Shown piece by piece: positions 18,436 to 27,694 of a stretch of 64,000 nt of DNA; positions within the stretch are counted from its first letter, which is position 1; every line of letters begins with the position of its first letter. The notes under the pieces were generated by a model that did no database searches, had not been told where the DNA came from, and saw nothing but the letters and a program-made list of their open reading frames with translations. A program made the translations under genes and the position numbers. Origin of the DNA: Mycobacterium sp. Marseille-P9652 (GTDB lineage Bacteria > Actinomycetota > Actinomycetes > Mycobacteriales > Mycobacteriaceae); assembly GCF_902652685.1 (NCBI RefSeq), contig NZ_CACRUY010000016.1, positions 1 to 64,000 of the forward strand, read 5' to 3'.

Positions 18436-18671
18436 AAGCAGGGACCCTAACGCGTTAGGCAGCGATCTTTCAGTCTCCGATAACGCGGGGCCAACCGGCG
18501 TTTGCCGGCCACGTCGCACCGGGGAATCCGCGGGTGGGCGGCTAGGGCGAAATTCGGGACCGTACTCCTATTACACGGGTGTTGGATTAGACTGCCACGG
18601 GTTAGCGGGGTTGGAGGTCGCCGCTCACCTTTCAGGACGCGCACGGGGGACCGAAGGGGCTGGGTTCCGCG

Positions 18672-20054
18672 ATGGCAGACGGTGTGTTCGGACGTAGCGA
18701 CGCCGAAATCGATCTCCTGGTCCGCGGCATGCGATCGGGCATCGCCGTGGTGGGCTTCGGCTACATCGGCACCGTCATCGGCGCCGTGCTGGCCGACCGC
18801 GGCTGGCCGGTGACGGGAATCGATGTTCGACAAGCCGTCGTCGACGAGATCAACCTGGGCAAGACGACTGTGCCCGAGCCGGGGCTTGACGAACTCGTCG
18901 CCAACAGCGTGCGCATCGGCCGGCTTCGCGCCACGACCGACTTTGGTGCCCTCGAAGACAACGACTTCGTCATCGTGACCGTTGGCACGCCACTGGGACC
19001 GGACTTCGAGCCCATCGTTGACGACATCAAAGCCGCGGCCAAGGCCGTGGGGGAGCACCTCCGTCCCGGCCACCTCGTCATCCTCAAGAGCACCGTGCCA
19101 CCCGACACCACCGAAAACCTCGTCCGCCCGATCCTCGAAGAGGCCTCAGGGCTGCGCGCGGGCGTCGATTTCGGTTTGGCGTTTTGCCCCGAGCGGCTCG
19201 CCGAAGGTCAAGCCATCAAGGAACTGACGTCGATCCCCGTTGTGGTCGGCGCGGTCGACGAGCGCAGCGCTCGCGCCTGCTCCACACTGTGGCGGCACGC
19301 CCTCGGAGTGGACTCCGTCGTCGTCGACGATCCGCGCACCGCCGAGATGGTCAAGCTTGCTGACAACCTCTGGGTCGACCTCAACGTCGCGCTGGCAAAC
19401 GAGCTGGCCAAGGTCTGCGACCGGCTGGGCATGGACGCCTTGCAAGTCATCGAGGCGGCGAACACGATGCCCAAGGGCGGCCGCGACGCGAACATCCTCA
19501 GGCCGAGCATGGGTGTGGGTGGTTACTGCCTGACGAAAGACCCGTGGTTCGTCAACCACCTGGGCCAGTCCGTCGGGCTGGATCTGGCCATCCCGCGGAC
19601 GTCACGGACGGTCAACGACACGATGCCGGCCTACACCTACGGGCTGCTCACTCAGCTCCTCGCCAGTCAGGGCAAGACGGTCGGAGCCAGCAAGATCGCT
19701 GTGCTGGGCATCGCGTTCAAGAACAACACCGGCGACTGTCGGCTCACGCCCACCAAATACGTCGTCGGCCTGCTCGAGGAATCCGGCTGCCAAATTGCAA
19801 TCCATGATCCGTGGGTGCCGGACGACGAGGCCCGCACGGTAACGAAGATCCCGATGACCCCGGACATTGAATCGGCGGTCAAGGACGCCGACGCCTTGGT
19901 GGTGCTGGCGGGGCACCGGGAATTCCATCAGATCCCCCTTGTGCGGCTCGCCGAACTGGCGTCGACCGGGTGCGTGTTCCTCGACGGCCGGAACAGCTTC
20001 GACCCAGCGGCGGTTCGCGCCGCCGGCTTCGTCTACAAGGGGATAGGCCGGTAA
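18672..20054 (+). CDS. UDP-glucose/GDP-mannose 6-dehydrogenase-family nucleotide-sugar dehydrogenase
   Basis: This 460-residue enzyme has the NAD motif VGFGYIG (about residues 27-33) and TPLGPDF in the first Rossmann domain. The catalytic cysteine is in GVGGYCLTKDPW (Cys at about 286), and the UDP-binding domain is C-terminal. The family oxidises the C6 hydroxyl of a nucleotide hexose to the uronic acid with two NAD+. The next gene, an SDR related to UDP-glucuronate decarboxylases/epimerases, starts 48 bp downstream and a GT1 enzyme follows, so the three look like a make-and-transfer unit for a uronic acid or a sugar derived from one. The sequence alone does not separate UDP-Glc from UDP-ManNAc or UDP-GlcNAc as substrate. 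Confidence 0.87.
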   Translation: MADGVFGRSDAEIDLLVRGMRSGIAVVGFGYIGTVIGAVLADRGWPVTGIDVRQAVVDEINLGKTTVPEPGLDELVANSVRIGRLRATTDFGALEDNDFVIVTVGTPLGPDFEPIVDDIKAAAKAVGEHLRPGHLVILKSTVPPDTTENLVRPILEEASGLRAGVDFGLAFCPERLAEGQAIKELTSIPVVVGAVDERSARACSTLWRHALGVDSVVVDDPRTAEMVKLADNLWVDLNVALANELAKVCDRLGMDALQVIEAANTMPKGGRDANILRPSMGVGGYCLTKDPWFVNHLGQSVGLDLAIPRTSRTVNDTMPAYTYGLLTQLLASQGKTVGASKIAVLGIAFKNNTGDCRLTPTKYVVGLLEESGCQIAIHDPWVPDDEARTVTKIPMTPDIESAVKDADALVVLAGHREFHQIPLVRLAELASTGCVFLDGRNSFDPAAVRAAGFVYKGIGR

Positions 20055-20102
20055 GCGGCCGAAGGCGAACGTCGACCGCTACACGGAATCGAAAGAGCAA
20101 AT

Positions 20103-21104
20103 ATGTCTAATGTCGTAGTGACGGGCGGCTACGGCTTCATCGGATCGCATTTGGTTTCAGCGCTGCTGAACCGTGGAGACTCGGTCACGGTATTCGACTG
20201 CGCCAAGAACACCCGCGACACCAGCATTGACTTCGACCGGCATGCAAATTTTCGGTTCGTGCAAGGTGATGTGACCGATTCGACCGCGCTGGAACAAGCC
20301 CTGACTCCCGGCGTTGACCTGGTCTTCCACCTCGCCGCGGTGGTCGGCGTCAAGAACTATCTCAACGATCCGCTGGCGGTTCTCGACGTTAACGTGATCG
20401 GCACTCGCAACGTCCTCCAGCTCAGCCAGCGGCACGGAACACGCGTGGTGTTCGCCAGCACTTCCGAGGTGTTCGGGAAAAACCCGAACCCACCGTTCGC
20501 CGAGGACGACGACCGCGTCCTGGGTTCGACGAGGACCGCGCGGTGGAGCTACAGCACCAGCAAGGCCATGGCCGAGCACCTCGTCTTCGCGATGCATGCC
20601 GCCTACGGTTTGCCGGTGACGGTGGTGCGCTACTTCAATGTGTATGGCCCGCGGCAGAATCCGATCTTCGTAATTTCACAGAGCATCCACCGGATCCTCA
20701 ATGGCCGCCCGCCGTTGCTCTACGACTCGGGCGACCAAACCCGGTGCTTCACCTATGTCGACGACGCCATCGCCGGCACGTTGCTGGCGGCCGACAGCGC
20801 CGCAGCGATCGGTGAGGCCTTCAACATCGGCAGCATGACCGAGACGACAATGCGTGACGTGATTGACCTGGCGATCAAGATCGCGAACGTTGATTCGGTG
20901 TCCCGTCCCGAAGCTGTTGACACAGTGGCGCGTTACGGGGGTCGCTACGAAGACATCCCACGTCGTATCCCGGACTCGACGAAGGCACAACGAGAGTTGG
21001 GGTGGCGCCTTCAGGTCGATGTTGAGGAAGGGATCCGCCGCACTATTGAATGGGCGCGGGCTAACCCGTGGTACCTCGAAGAACCCGCTGGGCATCGGGC
21101 TTAA
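20103..21104 (+). CDS. extended SDR, NAD-dependent sugar epimerase/decarboxylase-like
   Basis: This 333-residue protein has GGYGFIGSH at about residues 8-16, the STSEVFGK strand at about 119-126, the catalytic YSTSK (Tyr150, Lys154) preceded by ARW, and RYFNVYGPRQ. The STSE plus RW-YS-SK combination resembles the UDP-glucuronate decarboxylase (ArnA C-domain/UXS) branch, although GalE-like epimerases share most of it. After the upstream 6-dehydrogenase, a UDP-uronate to UDP-pentose or UDP-galacturonate step is the economical guess. The ATG start at 20103 follows GAAAGAG by about 7 nt. Confidence 0.8.
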   Translation: MSNVVVTGGYGFIGSHLVSALLNRGDSVTVFDCAKNTRDTSIDFDRHANFRFVQGDVTDSTALEQALTPGVDLVFHLAAVVGVKNYLNDPLAVLDVNVIGTRNVLQLSQRHGTRVVFASTSEVFGKNPNPPFAEDDDRVLGSTRTARWSYSTSKAMAEHLVFAMHAAYGLPVTVVRYFNVYGPRQNPIFVISQSIHRILNGRPPLLYDSGDQTRCFTYVDDAIAGTLLAADSAAAIGEAFNIGSMTETTMRDVIDLAIKIANVDSVSRPEAVDTVARYGGRYEDIPRRIPDSTKAQRELGWRLQVDVEEGIRRTIEWARANPWYLEEPAGHRA

Positions 21105-21244
21105 GACAGTCGTTTGTCCAGGCCTCTGGATTTTATGTCTGTAGCGCCAGCGACCACGTTATGCTGCTCGGCGCAGCTGGGAATGTGGGCTGCCGCTCCC
21201 ATTACTCAGACTCGCACGGGAAGTGAAAGGTTGGGATTTCGCCG

Positions 21245-22525
21245 ATGAAATTTGTGCTGGCAAATTGGGGAACTCGGGGCGAAGTCGAGCCTTACGTCAC
21301 AGTCGGCCGCGAGCTGGTGCGTCGCGGGCACGAGGTGCACATGGCTGTCGCGCCCGAAATGGTCGGTTTCACCGAGGCCGCCGGGCCTAGGGCGGTGGCC
21401 TACGGACCGGCTTTGAAGGCGATCCTGGACCCGCATCGCGATTTCTGGGCTGGCTTGTTTGCCCATCCCTGGAGGGTCCAGGAGTTGAGCAAGCTTTCCG
21501 GCGAGTACTCGAAGCCACTCATCGAGTGTCGTGCGGAGGTGAGTGAGACGCTGACGTCGTTGGCGGACGGGGCCGATCTTTTGCTCACCGGCATGAACTA
21601 CGAAGATGACGCGGTCAATGTGGCGGAGCATTGCAACATTCCCCTTGCCACACTGCATATTTTCCCCCTGCGGGCCAACGGCCAGCTCCTACCGTTTCTC
21701 CCGGCGCCGCTGGCGCGTTCCGCAATGACGCTGCTCGACTGGGCGGCTTGGCGCGGAGGGAAGAAAGTCGAGGATGCGCAGCGCCGTCAACTCGGTTTGC
21801 CGAATGCAACGCGGCCCTGGCCGCGCCGGATCACCGAACACGGATCGCTGGAGATCCAGGCTTACGACCAAGTCTGCTATCCCGGGCTGGCAGCCGAATG
21901 GGCGAAATGGAACGGGCAGCAGCCGCCCAAGAGGCCGTTCGTGGGTGCGCTGACGATGGAGTTGCCGACGGATACCGATGGAGAGGTCGCATCGTGGATT
22001 GCGGCGGGGACCGCGCCGGTTTGCTTCGGATTCGGCAGCGTAGGGGTTGAATCTGCTGCCGACACGCTCGCGATGATCAGCTCGGCTTGCGCACAGCTTG
22101 GCGAGCGCGCGTTGATCTGTGCCGCCGGGTCCGATTACAGCAACGTCTCACACCCAGAACACGTCAAGGTTGTTGGCGTGATGAATTACGCGGCGGCCCT
22201 GCCAGCCTGCCGTGCATTCGTGCATCATGGAGGTGCGGGCACCACCAATGCTGGCCTGCGCGCGGGACTGCCGACTCTGATCCTCTGGACGTTGCCCGAC
22301 CAGGGGCTTTGGAGCGCGCGCGTCAAACGGCTGAAAGTCGGTACCGGGCGCCGCTTTTCGGCCACCACCGAGAAGTCGTTGGTCGCAGACCTTCGCACCA
22401 TCCTGGCCCCGCAATGCCTCAGCCGGGCCCGTGAACTCGCCGCCCGGATGACCAAACCCGCTGATAGTGTTGCGACCACCGCCGATCTTGTGGAGAACTT
22501 CGCCCGCTTGGGAAATGTCGGTTGA
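21245..22525 (+). CDS. GT1-family glycosyltransferase (GPL Gtf/Rtf-like), paralogue 3
   Basis: This 426-residue GT-B enzyme begins MKFVLANWGTRGEVEPY. The donor-binding signature VHHGGAGTTNAGLRAGLP lies at about residues 325-342, followed by LWTLPDQGLWS. The leader GTGAAAGG and the region up to ATG 21245 resemble those of the 7191 paralogue. It follows the nucleotide-sugar dehydrogenase and SDR genes by 140 bp and may transfer their product. It ends 4 bp before the convergent end of the next gene. Confidence 0.88.
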   Translation: MKFVLANWGTRGEVEPYVTVGRELVRRGHEVHMAVAPEMVGFTEAAGPRAVAYGPALKAILDPHRDFWAGLFAHPWRVQELSKLSGEYSKPLIECRAEVSETLTSLADGADLLLTGMNYEDDAVNVAEHCNIPLATLHIFPLRANGQLLPFLPAPLARSAMTLLDWAAWRGGKKVEDAQRRQLGLPNATRPWPRRITEHGSLEIQAYDQVCYPGLAAEWAKWNGQQPPKRPFVGALTMELPTDTDGEVASWIAAGTAPVCFGFGSVGVESAADTLAMISSACAQLGERALICAAGSDYSNVSHPEHVKVVGVMNYAAALPACRAFVHHGGAGTTNAGLRAGLPTLILWTLPDQGLWSARVKRLKVGTGRRFSATTEKSLVADLRTILAPQCLSRARELAARMTKPADSVATTADLVENFARLGNVG

Positions 22526-22529
22526 GCGG

Positions 22530-23642
22530 CTACTTCAGCAGGGCGGTCATATGGGTGTGATCACTTGCCTTGGCACGTGATTCGAGCTGCTCGTTGATCC
22601 AGTTGAGCAAGGCACGCAGACCGTCCTCGAGCTTCCATTTTGGGCGCCAGGCGAGTTGCTTCATTGCCGGCTCGATGTCGCATTTGGCAGCGCGTACGTC
22701 ACCGTCGCGAAATTTCCCTACGACCTTCGGAGCGGGGGCATCGCAAATGGTGGCAATCTTTCGAGCCAGCTCGTGGATGGTAGTTGGCGTACCCGACCCG
22801 ATGTCGAGGCAGCGTGGTTCTGTCGCAGGTTTCTCGATCGCGGCGAACAGCGCCTCTACGACGTCGTCGACATAGACGAAATCACGAAGGATGTGCCCGT
22901 CTTCGTACACCTCCAGCGGGCGCTGCTCGCGTGCCTGTCGCGTGAAAAGAGCGACTATTCCGGTGTAGGAATTCGTCAACGACTGGCCCGGTCCGTAGAC
23001 ATTCTGCAGCCGCAGCACGCTGAGGCGCGTGTCATGGGCGGCTGTCCAGGCGGCCAACACGTGTTCTTGGGCGAGTTTGGTCGCGGCGTAAATGTTGGTG
23101 GGCCGGGGTTCGGTTCGGCCGGCGCGGCTGGTCAGCGGGACAGCGGGATTGTCGTTGGGCCCGTGCGGATCCCACATGCCGGCCAGCAGTTGAGCGTGAC
23201 TGCGCGGCTGCGGGTAGAAGACCTGAGAGCCGCACTGCCAAGCGCCTTCGCCGTAGACGGCGCGCGATGAGGCTACGACGAGTTGGTCGGGCACGTGTGC
23301 TGCGCGGCTCAAGGCGTCGAGGAGTTGGGTGGTGCCCACTACGTTCACCGAGCCGTGGCGCGTCGCCTCAGACAGCGACTGCGCCGTTCCCGTCTCGGCC
23401 GCCAAATGGACGACTTGGGACGGTCGGCACAACCGCAGCACCGCATCCCAGTCGGGGGCGTGAGTGACATCGCCGGTGCAGAGCCGTACTGATGGCGGTA
23501 GGTCGATCGTCGTATCTGGGCCGTGCACCTGCGGGTGCAATACATCCATGACGGCGACGTCATAGCCGGCTTGGGTGAGGCGGCGCGCAAGTGCCGACCC
23601 GATGAATCCAGCCCCGCCAGTAATCAGAACCGATGCGGACAA
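22530..23642 (-). CDS. extended SDR, dTDP-L-rhamnose 4-epimerase-like
   Basis: This 370-residue protein has GGAGFIGSA at about residues 9-17 and an unusually long insertion after SSRAVYGEGAW, with YPQPRS and a WDPHGPND segment before the catalytic IYAATK (Tyr at about 185). That YGEGA...YP..RS layout is, from memory, characteristic of the WbiB/StrP-like dTDP-L-rhamnose 4-epimerase branch, which makes dTDP-6-deoxy-L-talose. 6-Deoxytalose is a hallmark sugar of mycobacterial GPLs, which would fit the locus. The start is TTG 23642 with GAGAGGG 8 nt upstream. It could instead be another NDP-hexose epimerase. Confidence 0.75.
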   Translation of the reverse strand: MSASVLITGGAGFIGSALARRLTQAGYDVAVMDVLHPQVHGPDTTIDLPPSVRLCTGDVTHAPDWDAVLRLCRPSQVVHLAAETGTAQSLSEATRHGSVNVVGTTQLLDALSRAAHVPDQLVVASSRAVYGEGAWQCGSQVFYPQPRSHAQLLAGMWDPHGPNDNPAVPLTSRAGRTEPRPTNIYAATKLAQEHVLAAWTAAHDTRLSVLRLQNVYGPGQSLTNSYTGIVALFTRQAREQRPLEVYEDGHILRDFVYVDDVVEALFAAIEKPATEPRCLDIGSGTPTTIHELARKIATICDAPAPKVVGKFRDGDVRAAKCDIEPAMKQLAWRPKWKLEDGLRALLNWINEQLESRAKASDHTHMTALLK

Positions 23643-23755
23643 CTTACGATCCCTCTCGTCGCTTTATGAGGGAAGAATGCGACCGCGACACCCCGCTCGG
23701 TGTGCGTGCCACGCCGATCATAGGGCAGACCACGCCATCGTCACCGCGTGCCATG

Positions 23756-25942
23756 TCAACCCGCGGCGAGTACTCGGTCAGTCAGCGCTCCCAACACCGG
23801 GGCCAACAGCCGACTGTATTCGATCGTTACGTGGTCCTGATCGCGGTAGACCAAGGTGTTGCCGACGATGACCGGGCAGCGATCGGCGGTGCAGAAAAGC
23901 TCGGTGAGGTCGGCGTATTGCCCGCCGCCGGCTTTCGTGGCAGCCGCCTCGGCCACGATTCCGGGTTGTTTCACGGCCCTGGACTTGGCTGGCGAACAGG
24001 CGTTAGCGTCGTCGAGATGGACGGACAGGCATAGGGGTACGACTGACTGCGGGTCGGGTATCGGTCCGAGCAGCAGCACTTGGGCGCCCATACTGTGCAG
24101 TTGCTGTACTTGGCGGCTCAGGCTGGCGATCCATGCAGGATCATACGACGTAAAGCCCGAGGCCCAACCGTATTGGGCGCCGTACCGCCGCATCATGCTG
24201 AGCACCACCAGCCGCGGGCGCTCGGCCCGTAACCGCGCAACGATCTGCCCCCGCCACTGTTCACACTCGGTGTAGTCCCGGCCAAACAGGGGGATGGCGA
24301 TTGCCATGTCCATCAATGGGCAGTAGGCCTTGGTCAAGGTCTCGAGCCGCCAGTGCCGCTGGGCGGCGACCTGCTCGAAAGCTGGCTCCCACATGGCCGC
24401 ATTGGAATCTCCGACCACTGCCAGTGTCGTCGAAGAAGCGGTGTCACCCGTCGCGCACTGCGGATGATCGATCAGGAGAAGATCGCGCAAGCAGCCATTC
24501 GCGCCGAGCGGTCTCTTTGCCGCTTCGGCGAGCGGAGGATTCAGGTTCAAAGGGACGGCTTTGACGTCGGCCGAGGCCGCGACCGCGACCTGCACCTGCG
24601 CGAACGCCTCTCGCATCGCCGCGTCGTACGCGGCGATGTCGGAGCCCGCCGGGGGAGACGTTGCAGTGATGGTCAGCGCGGGCGCTGCAGGGCCACGGCC
24701 GACCGGGGTCGGCACCACAACCAGGAGGGCCACACCCACACCCACTGCCACCGCGGTGGCGGCGCCGCCGAGCGCGAGGCTGCGGGCGGCCGACCGGCGC
24801 ACGGGTACGGCGAATCGCAGCGGGTTCTCGATGAGACGCAGGGTAAGCACAGCCAACACGAGGGAAAACAGGATCGCGACAACTCCCAGCCAGAGTGGAT
24901 GCCGGGGCCATGCCGCGGCAGGCATCGCCACGAGCAGGACCGGCCAATGCCACAGGTACCACGAGTAGGACACCCGGCCGATCGCGCGCATCGGCCGCAC
25001 CGAGAGCAGATGGTCGACGCCCCGCGCCGGGGCGGCGCAGCCCGCGCTGATCACTAGCGCCGCACCCAGCACGGGCAACAACGCCGCAGCACCCGGATAG
25101 GGTGTGGACCGATTCAATTGAGAGCAGGCCAAAACTATTAGGGCCAGGCCTCCCCACCCGGTGATTGCTGCGGGCAGTGCCGGCAGTCGACGCCACTGTC
25201 CGGCGGTCAGCGCCACCAGACCACCGACTGCCAACTCCCAAGCCCGGGTGGGCAGCGAAAAGAATGCGACCGGAGGCGCCGGGCGAGTGGTCGCCAGCGA
25301 CACTGCAAACGACAACGCGGCAACCAGCGCCAGGACTACCAGATATGGGGTAGTCCTAGAGCCGGCATGGGTTTGGCGCTGTCGGCTTGTCCGTCGGATC
25401 AGCCACGCTGTCCCGATGATCAAGGCCGGCCACACCAGGTAGAACTGCTCCTCGACGCCCAACGACCAGTAGTGCTGGAACGGAGAAGGCGGCAAGTTGG
25501 TCGCTAGGTAGTCGACGCCTTGCAGCATGAACCGGTAGTTGCTGACATACAACGCGCTGGCGATGCCGTCATCGATGATGCCTCGGGACAGCAACGCTGG
25601 CACCAGGGCAGCCGCGCCGAGCATGATCACTACCCCGACCGTGGCGGATGCCGGTAGCAATCGCCGGGCCCGCGCCCCATAGAAGCGCGCCAGCCGGACG
25701 GTGCCGGTGGTGCCTGCCTCGCGCCAGAGGAGCCCGGTGATCAGAAACCCCGAGATCACGAAGAACACGTCCACGCCAACAAATCCCCCACTCACACCGG
25801 GTATGTCGGCGTGAAATAGGACAACGGCCACCACCGCGACCGCGCGCAGGCCCTCGATATCGGAGCGAAATCCCGCTCGTGCCAAGCGTCGACTCTGTAT
25901 TGCTTCGGTATGGCTAACGCTGTCAGCCGGGTGCAAGGTCAC
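23756..25942 (-). CDS. acyltransferase-3 (OafA/YrhL-type) with C-terminal SGNH domain, paralogue 3
   Basis: This 728-residue protein is closely similar along its length to the 15312 product. It has FRSDIEGLRAVAV, LFHAD (His44), an AT3 membrane domain, and an SGNH domain with GDSNAAMW at about residue 511 and DQDH at about 700. The GTG start at 25942 gives MTLHPADSVS and follows AAGGTAG. Predicted role is O-acylation of a surface glycan. Three such enzymes could acylate three positions or provide strain-variable acyl patterns. The gene sits 113 bp downstream of the epimerase start on the same strand. Confidence 0.9.
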   Translation of the reverse strand: MTLHPADSVSHTEAIQSRRLARAGFRSDIEGLRAVAVVAVVLFHADIPGVSGGFVGVDVFFVISGFLITGLLWREAGTTGTVRLARFYGARARRLLPASATVGVVIMLGAAALVPALLSRGIIDDGIASALYVSNYRFMLQGVDYLATNLPPSPFQHYWSLGVEEQFYLVWPALIIGTAWLIRRTSRQRQTHAGSRTTPYLVVLALVAALSFAVSLATTRPAPPVAFFSLPTRAWELAVGGLVALTAGQWRRLPALPAAITGWGGLALIVLACSQLNRSTPYPGAAALLPVLGAALVISAGCAAPARGVDHLLSVRPMRAIGRVSYSWYLWHWPVLLVAMPAAAWPRHPLWLGVVAILFSLVLAVLTLRLIENPLRFAVPVRRSAARSLALGGAATAVAVGVGVALLVVVPTPVGRGPAAPALTITATSPPAGSDIAAYDAAMREAFAQVQVAVAASADVKAVPLNLNPPLAEAAKRPLGANGCLRDLLLIDHPQCATGDTASSTTLAVVGDSNAAMWEPAFEQVAAQRHWRLETLTKAYCPLMDMAIAIPLFGRDYTECEQWRGQIVARLRAERPRLVVLSMMRRYGAQYGWASGFTSYDPAWIASLSRQVQQLHSMGAQVLLLGPIPDPQSVVPLCLSVHLDDANACSPAKSRAVKQPGIVAEAAATKAGGGQYADLTELFCTADRCPVIVGNTLVYRDQDHVTIEYSRLLAPVLGALTDRVLAAG

Positions 25943-25999
25943 CTACCTTGGAAGAGGAACGAGTCCGCAGAGTCGAGGAATTATCACACACGTGTCTAA
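25943..25999 (-). promoter_or_regulatory. repeated promoter module, copy C (drives the 23756-25942 acyltransferase)
   Basis: Minus-strand GACACGTGTGTGATAAT spans 25996-25980: inverted repeat ACA-CG-TGT, GT, then GATAAT. CCTCGACTC follows, as in copy B, and the distance to GTG 25942 is 37 nt. Farther upstream, AGTTAACAGTTG near 26020-26031 matches a similar AGTTAACAACTC stretch upstream of copy D, so the two regions share descent beyond the core. Confidence 0.65.
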
Positions 26000-26219
26000 G
26001 GCATCGGGCCGATTCCGCAACTGTTAACTACCTGCGAGCGCGCGTCGGCCAATATGATGAAGGCTCGGGACGGCCGCGGTCGAAGGCAAGCGGCGCTTAA
26101 ACCGCTGCGTCGGCTGTAAGTTCCCCTTATCTCGTCAGTTTCGGCACCGCGGCCAGCTCGGCGTTGATGCGCATTTAGCTGCGGCGAAGGCGATGAGCTC
26201 TACTCGACGCCACTGGCGA

Positions 26220-27548
26220 TCATGGGCATGCCGACACCCACATCGGATCGGCGGCCAACTGCGAGCAGTGGGTCATCAGACGCTGGTTCCCTTGCTCAGT
26301 GCTGATCGCAGTGAGGATTGGGAGTGCAGTGAAAGCGACGATTGCAACTGCGAAGGAGATTCGGGTGCGTCTGGCGGCCGGCCGGGCCGACTCGGGTTCA
26401 CGGCTCGCATAGAGCAGATAAACCACGCCGACATCGAAGCTGATGACTATCCACCATCGGAGCCAATCGGCAGCAGTTGCGAAAATCGGAAGCAATAAAA
26501 GGGCCGCCAGAGCTATCCACGAATGCCGGCGTTGGACGGCTTGGCGAATTCGCCCGAGGGGCACGCCGGAAAAACCCCGGACGACGAACACCGTCACGGC
26601 GAAAACGACAAGCCCTGCAATGGTCTGCATTATCCACGGTCCCCAACCGAGCGGATTGAGTTCGATCAGGGGCGTTTTCCTCGTTGTTACGGTAATATAG
26701 CGACAAGTCCAGTCGTGATAGTCCACATACCGACCGGGCGCAAATAGCAAGGTTCTGTGTGGCAACCGCGCACATTGCGAGGAAACGTCTCGCTGCCTCA
26801 GCCCCGCAATCGCCAGCGCGACCGCCAAGCCAGGAGCTACGGCAAGAAGGGCACTGACGCGCTGAATTTTGACGGAGGTACGCGGCAGAACCGCGATCGC
26901 CAGGATCGCACCGAGCGCCTGCAGAAACGGAACAGCCTCGTGGATCAGCGTCAGTACCGCCACAGTCATGCCATAAATGCCACTCGCAGGCAGTAGCGAT
27001 CGGCTCCCCTTCGGCGAGGCGAGCATCACTGCGAAGAGCGCCAACGCTGCCTCGCCAAGAAGGTCGGGAGTTGGTGCCGCCACAGCCCGCACCAAACCGA
27101 AAGGCAGCGCCGGGATGAGTAGGGCGAGCATCAACCGGCGTTCGGAGCGACCGAATGTGCTTGCCACCGTCCACGCCACTGCCGCGATGGCGACTCCGAA
27201 GAGGGTCGGGACAAGCCAGCGCATTATCAATAGGCCGGTGAAGTAGAGGCTGGCGGGGAAGAGGTCAATAATCTCGCCAATGAGTCCACGTCTAACAAAG
27301 CCGTGGCGGTAATCGATCGCATAGTAAGCGAAAAATTGCAGATTAGGCTCGTAAATACTCGCGTATGCAACCGAAGACGCGATATAGAGCAGCACAAGCA
27401 GACCGATGATCGCGTAGACGGCCGTTACCCGATTGCTCGGCTCATCACACTCCCCAGTTCGAAGCGATTCTTCGGTTTGGTGGCGACGACCGGTGCCAAA
27501 TCCCGTCTGCCTCGTGCGACCGTCTAGTCGCTCGGGTTCTGGTTTCAT
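26220..27548 (-). CDS. polytopic membrane protein of unknown function, paralogue 1
   Basis: This 442-residue protein has a hydrophilic N-terminus of about 40 residues and then roughly ten hydrophobic segments. I do not recognise the family. Conserved with the paralogue at 28003: YEPNLQFF-YYA-DY with GF-RRGL-GEI in the loop after TM1, HDWTCR-ITVTTRKTP, WWI-ISFD, and four Cys (QCARLPH, DWTCR, THC, and the second-last residue of the protein). The Cys probably sit in extracytoplasmic loops. An acidic first loop and many TMs recall GT-C glycosyltransferases or polysaccharide polymerase/flippase proteins, which is speculation. ATG 27548 overlaps the stop of an upstream leader ORF (ATGA). Confidence 0.75.
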   Translation of the reverse strand: MKPEPERLDGRTRQTGFGTGRRHQTEESLRTGECDEPSNRVTAVYAIIGLLVLLYIASSVAYASIYEPNLQFFAYYAIDYRHGFVRRGLIGEIIDLFPASLYFTGLLIMRWLVPTLFGVAIAAVAWTVASTFGRSERRLMLALLIPALPFGLVRAVAAPTPDLLGEAALALFAVMLASPKGSRSLLPASGIYGMTVAVLTLIHEAVPFLQALGAILAIAVLPRTSVKIQRVSALLAVAPGLAVALAIAGLRQRDVSSQCARLPHRTLLFAPGRYVDYHDWTCRYITVTTRKTPLIELNPLGWGPWIMQTIAGLVVFAVTVFVVRGFSGVPLGRIRQAVQRRHSWIALAALLLLPIFATAADWLRWWIVISFDVGVVYLLYASREPESARPAARRTRISFAVAIVAFTALPILTAISTEQGNQRLMTHCSQLAADPMWVSACP

Positions 27549-27694
27549 GCTGTCGCCTCAACGCGGGCGATCCGCCAGGCGAACCGCGATGGCATGTAAG
27601 CCCTGGACGCCGGAGCGTGGGATCCCGTACGTGGCGCTTGTCGACTAGGTACTGCTTCGCGAAGGCTAACGCTGTCGGCGGGCTTCAAGGTCAC
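27545..27694 (-). pseudogene. 49-codon leader ORF: relic of an acyltransferase 5' end, coupled to the membrane protein gene
   Basis: GTG 27694 lies 36 nt behind promoter copy D and starts MTLKPADSVSLREA, matching the N-terminus MTLHPADSVS of the acyltransferases at 15312 and 23756. After about 20 codons the resemblance fades. The frame stays open to a TGA at 27547-27545 that overlaps the ATG of the membrane-protein gene. The body of the acyltransferase is gone. The exact 4-nt overlap suggests the relic now serves as a translated leader that loads ribosomes for the downstream gene. The overlap and N-terminal match are seen directly; the coupling is inferred. Confidence 0.65.
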
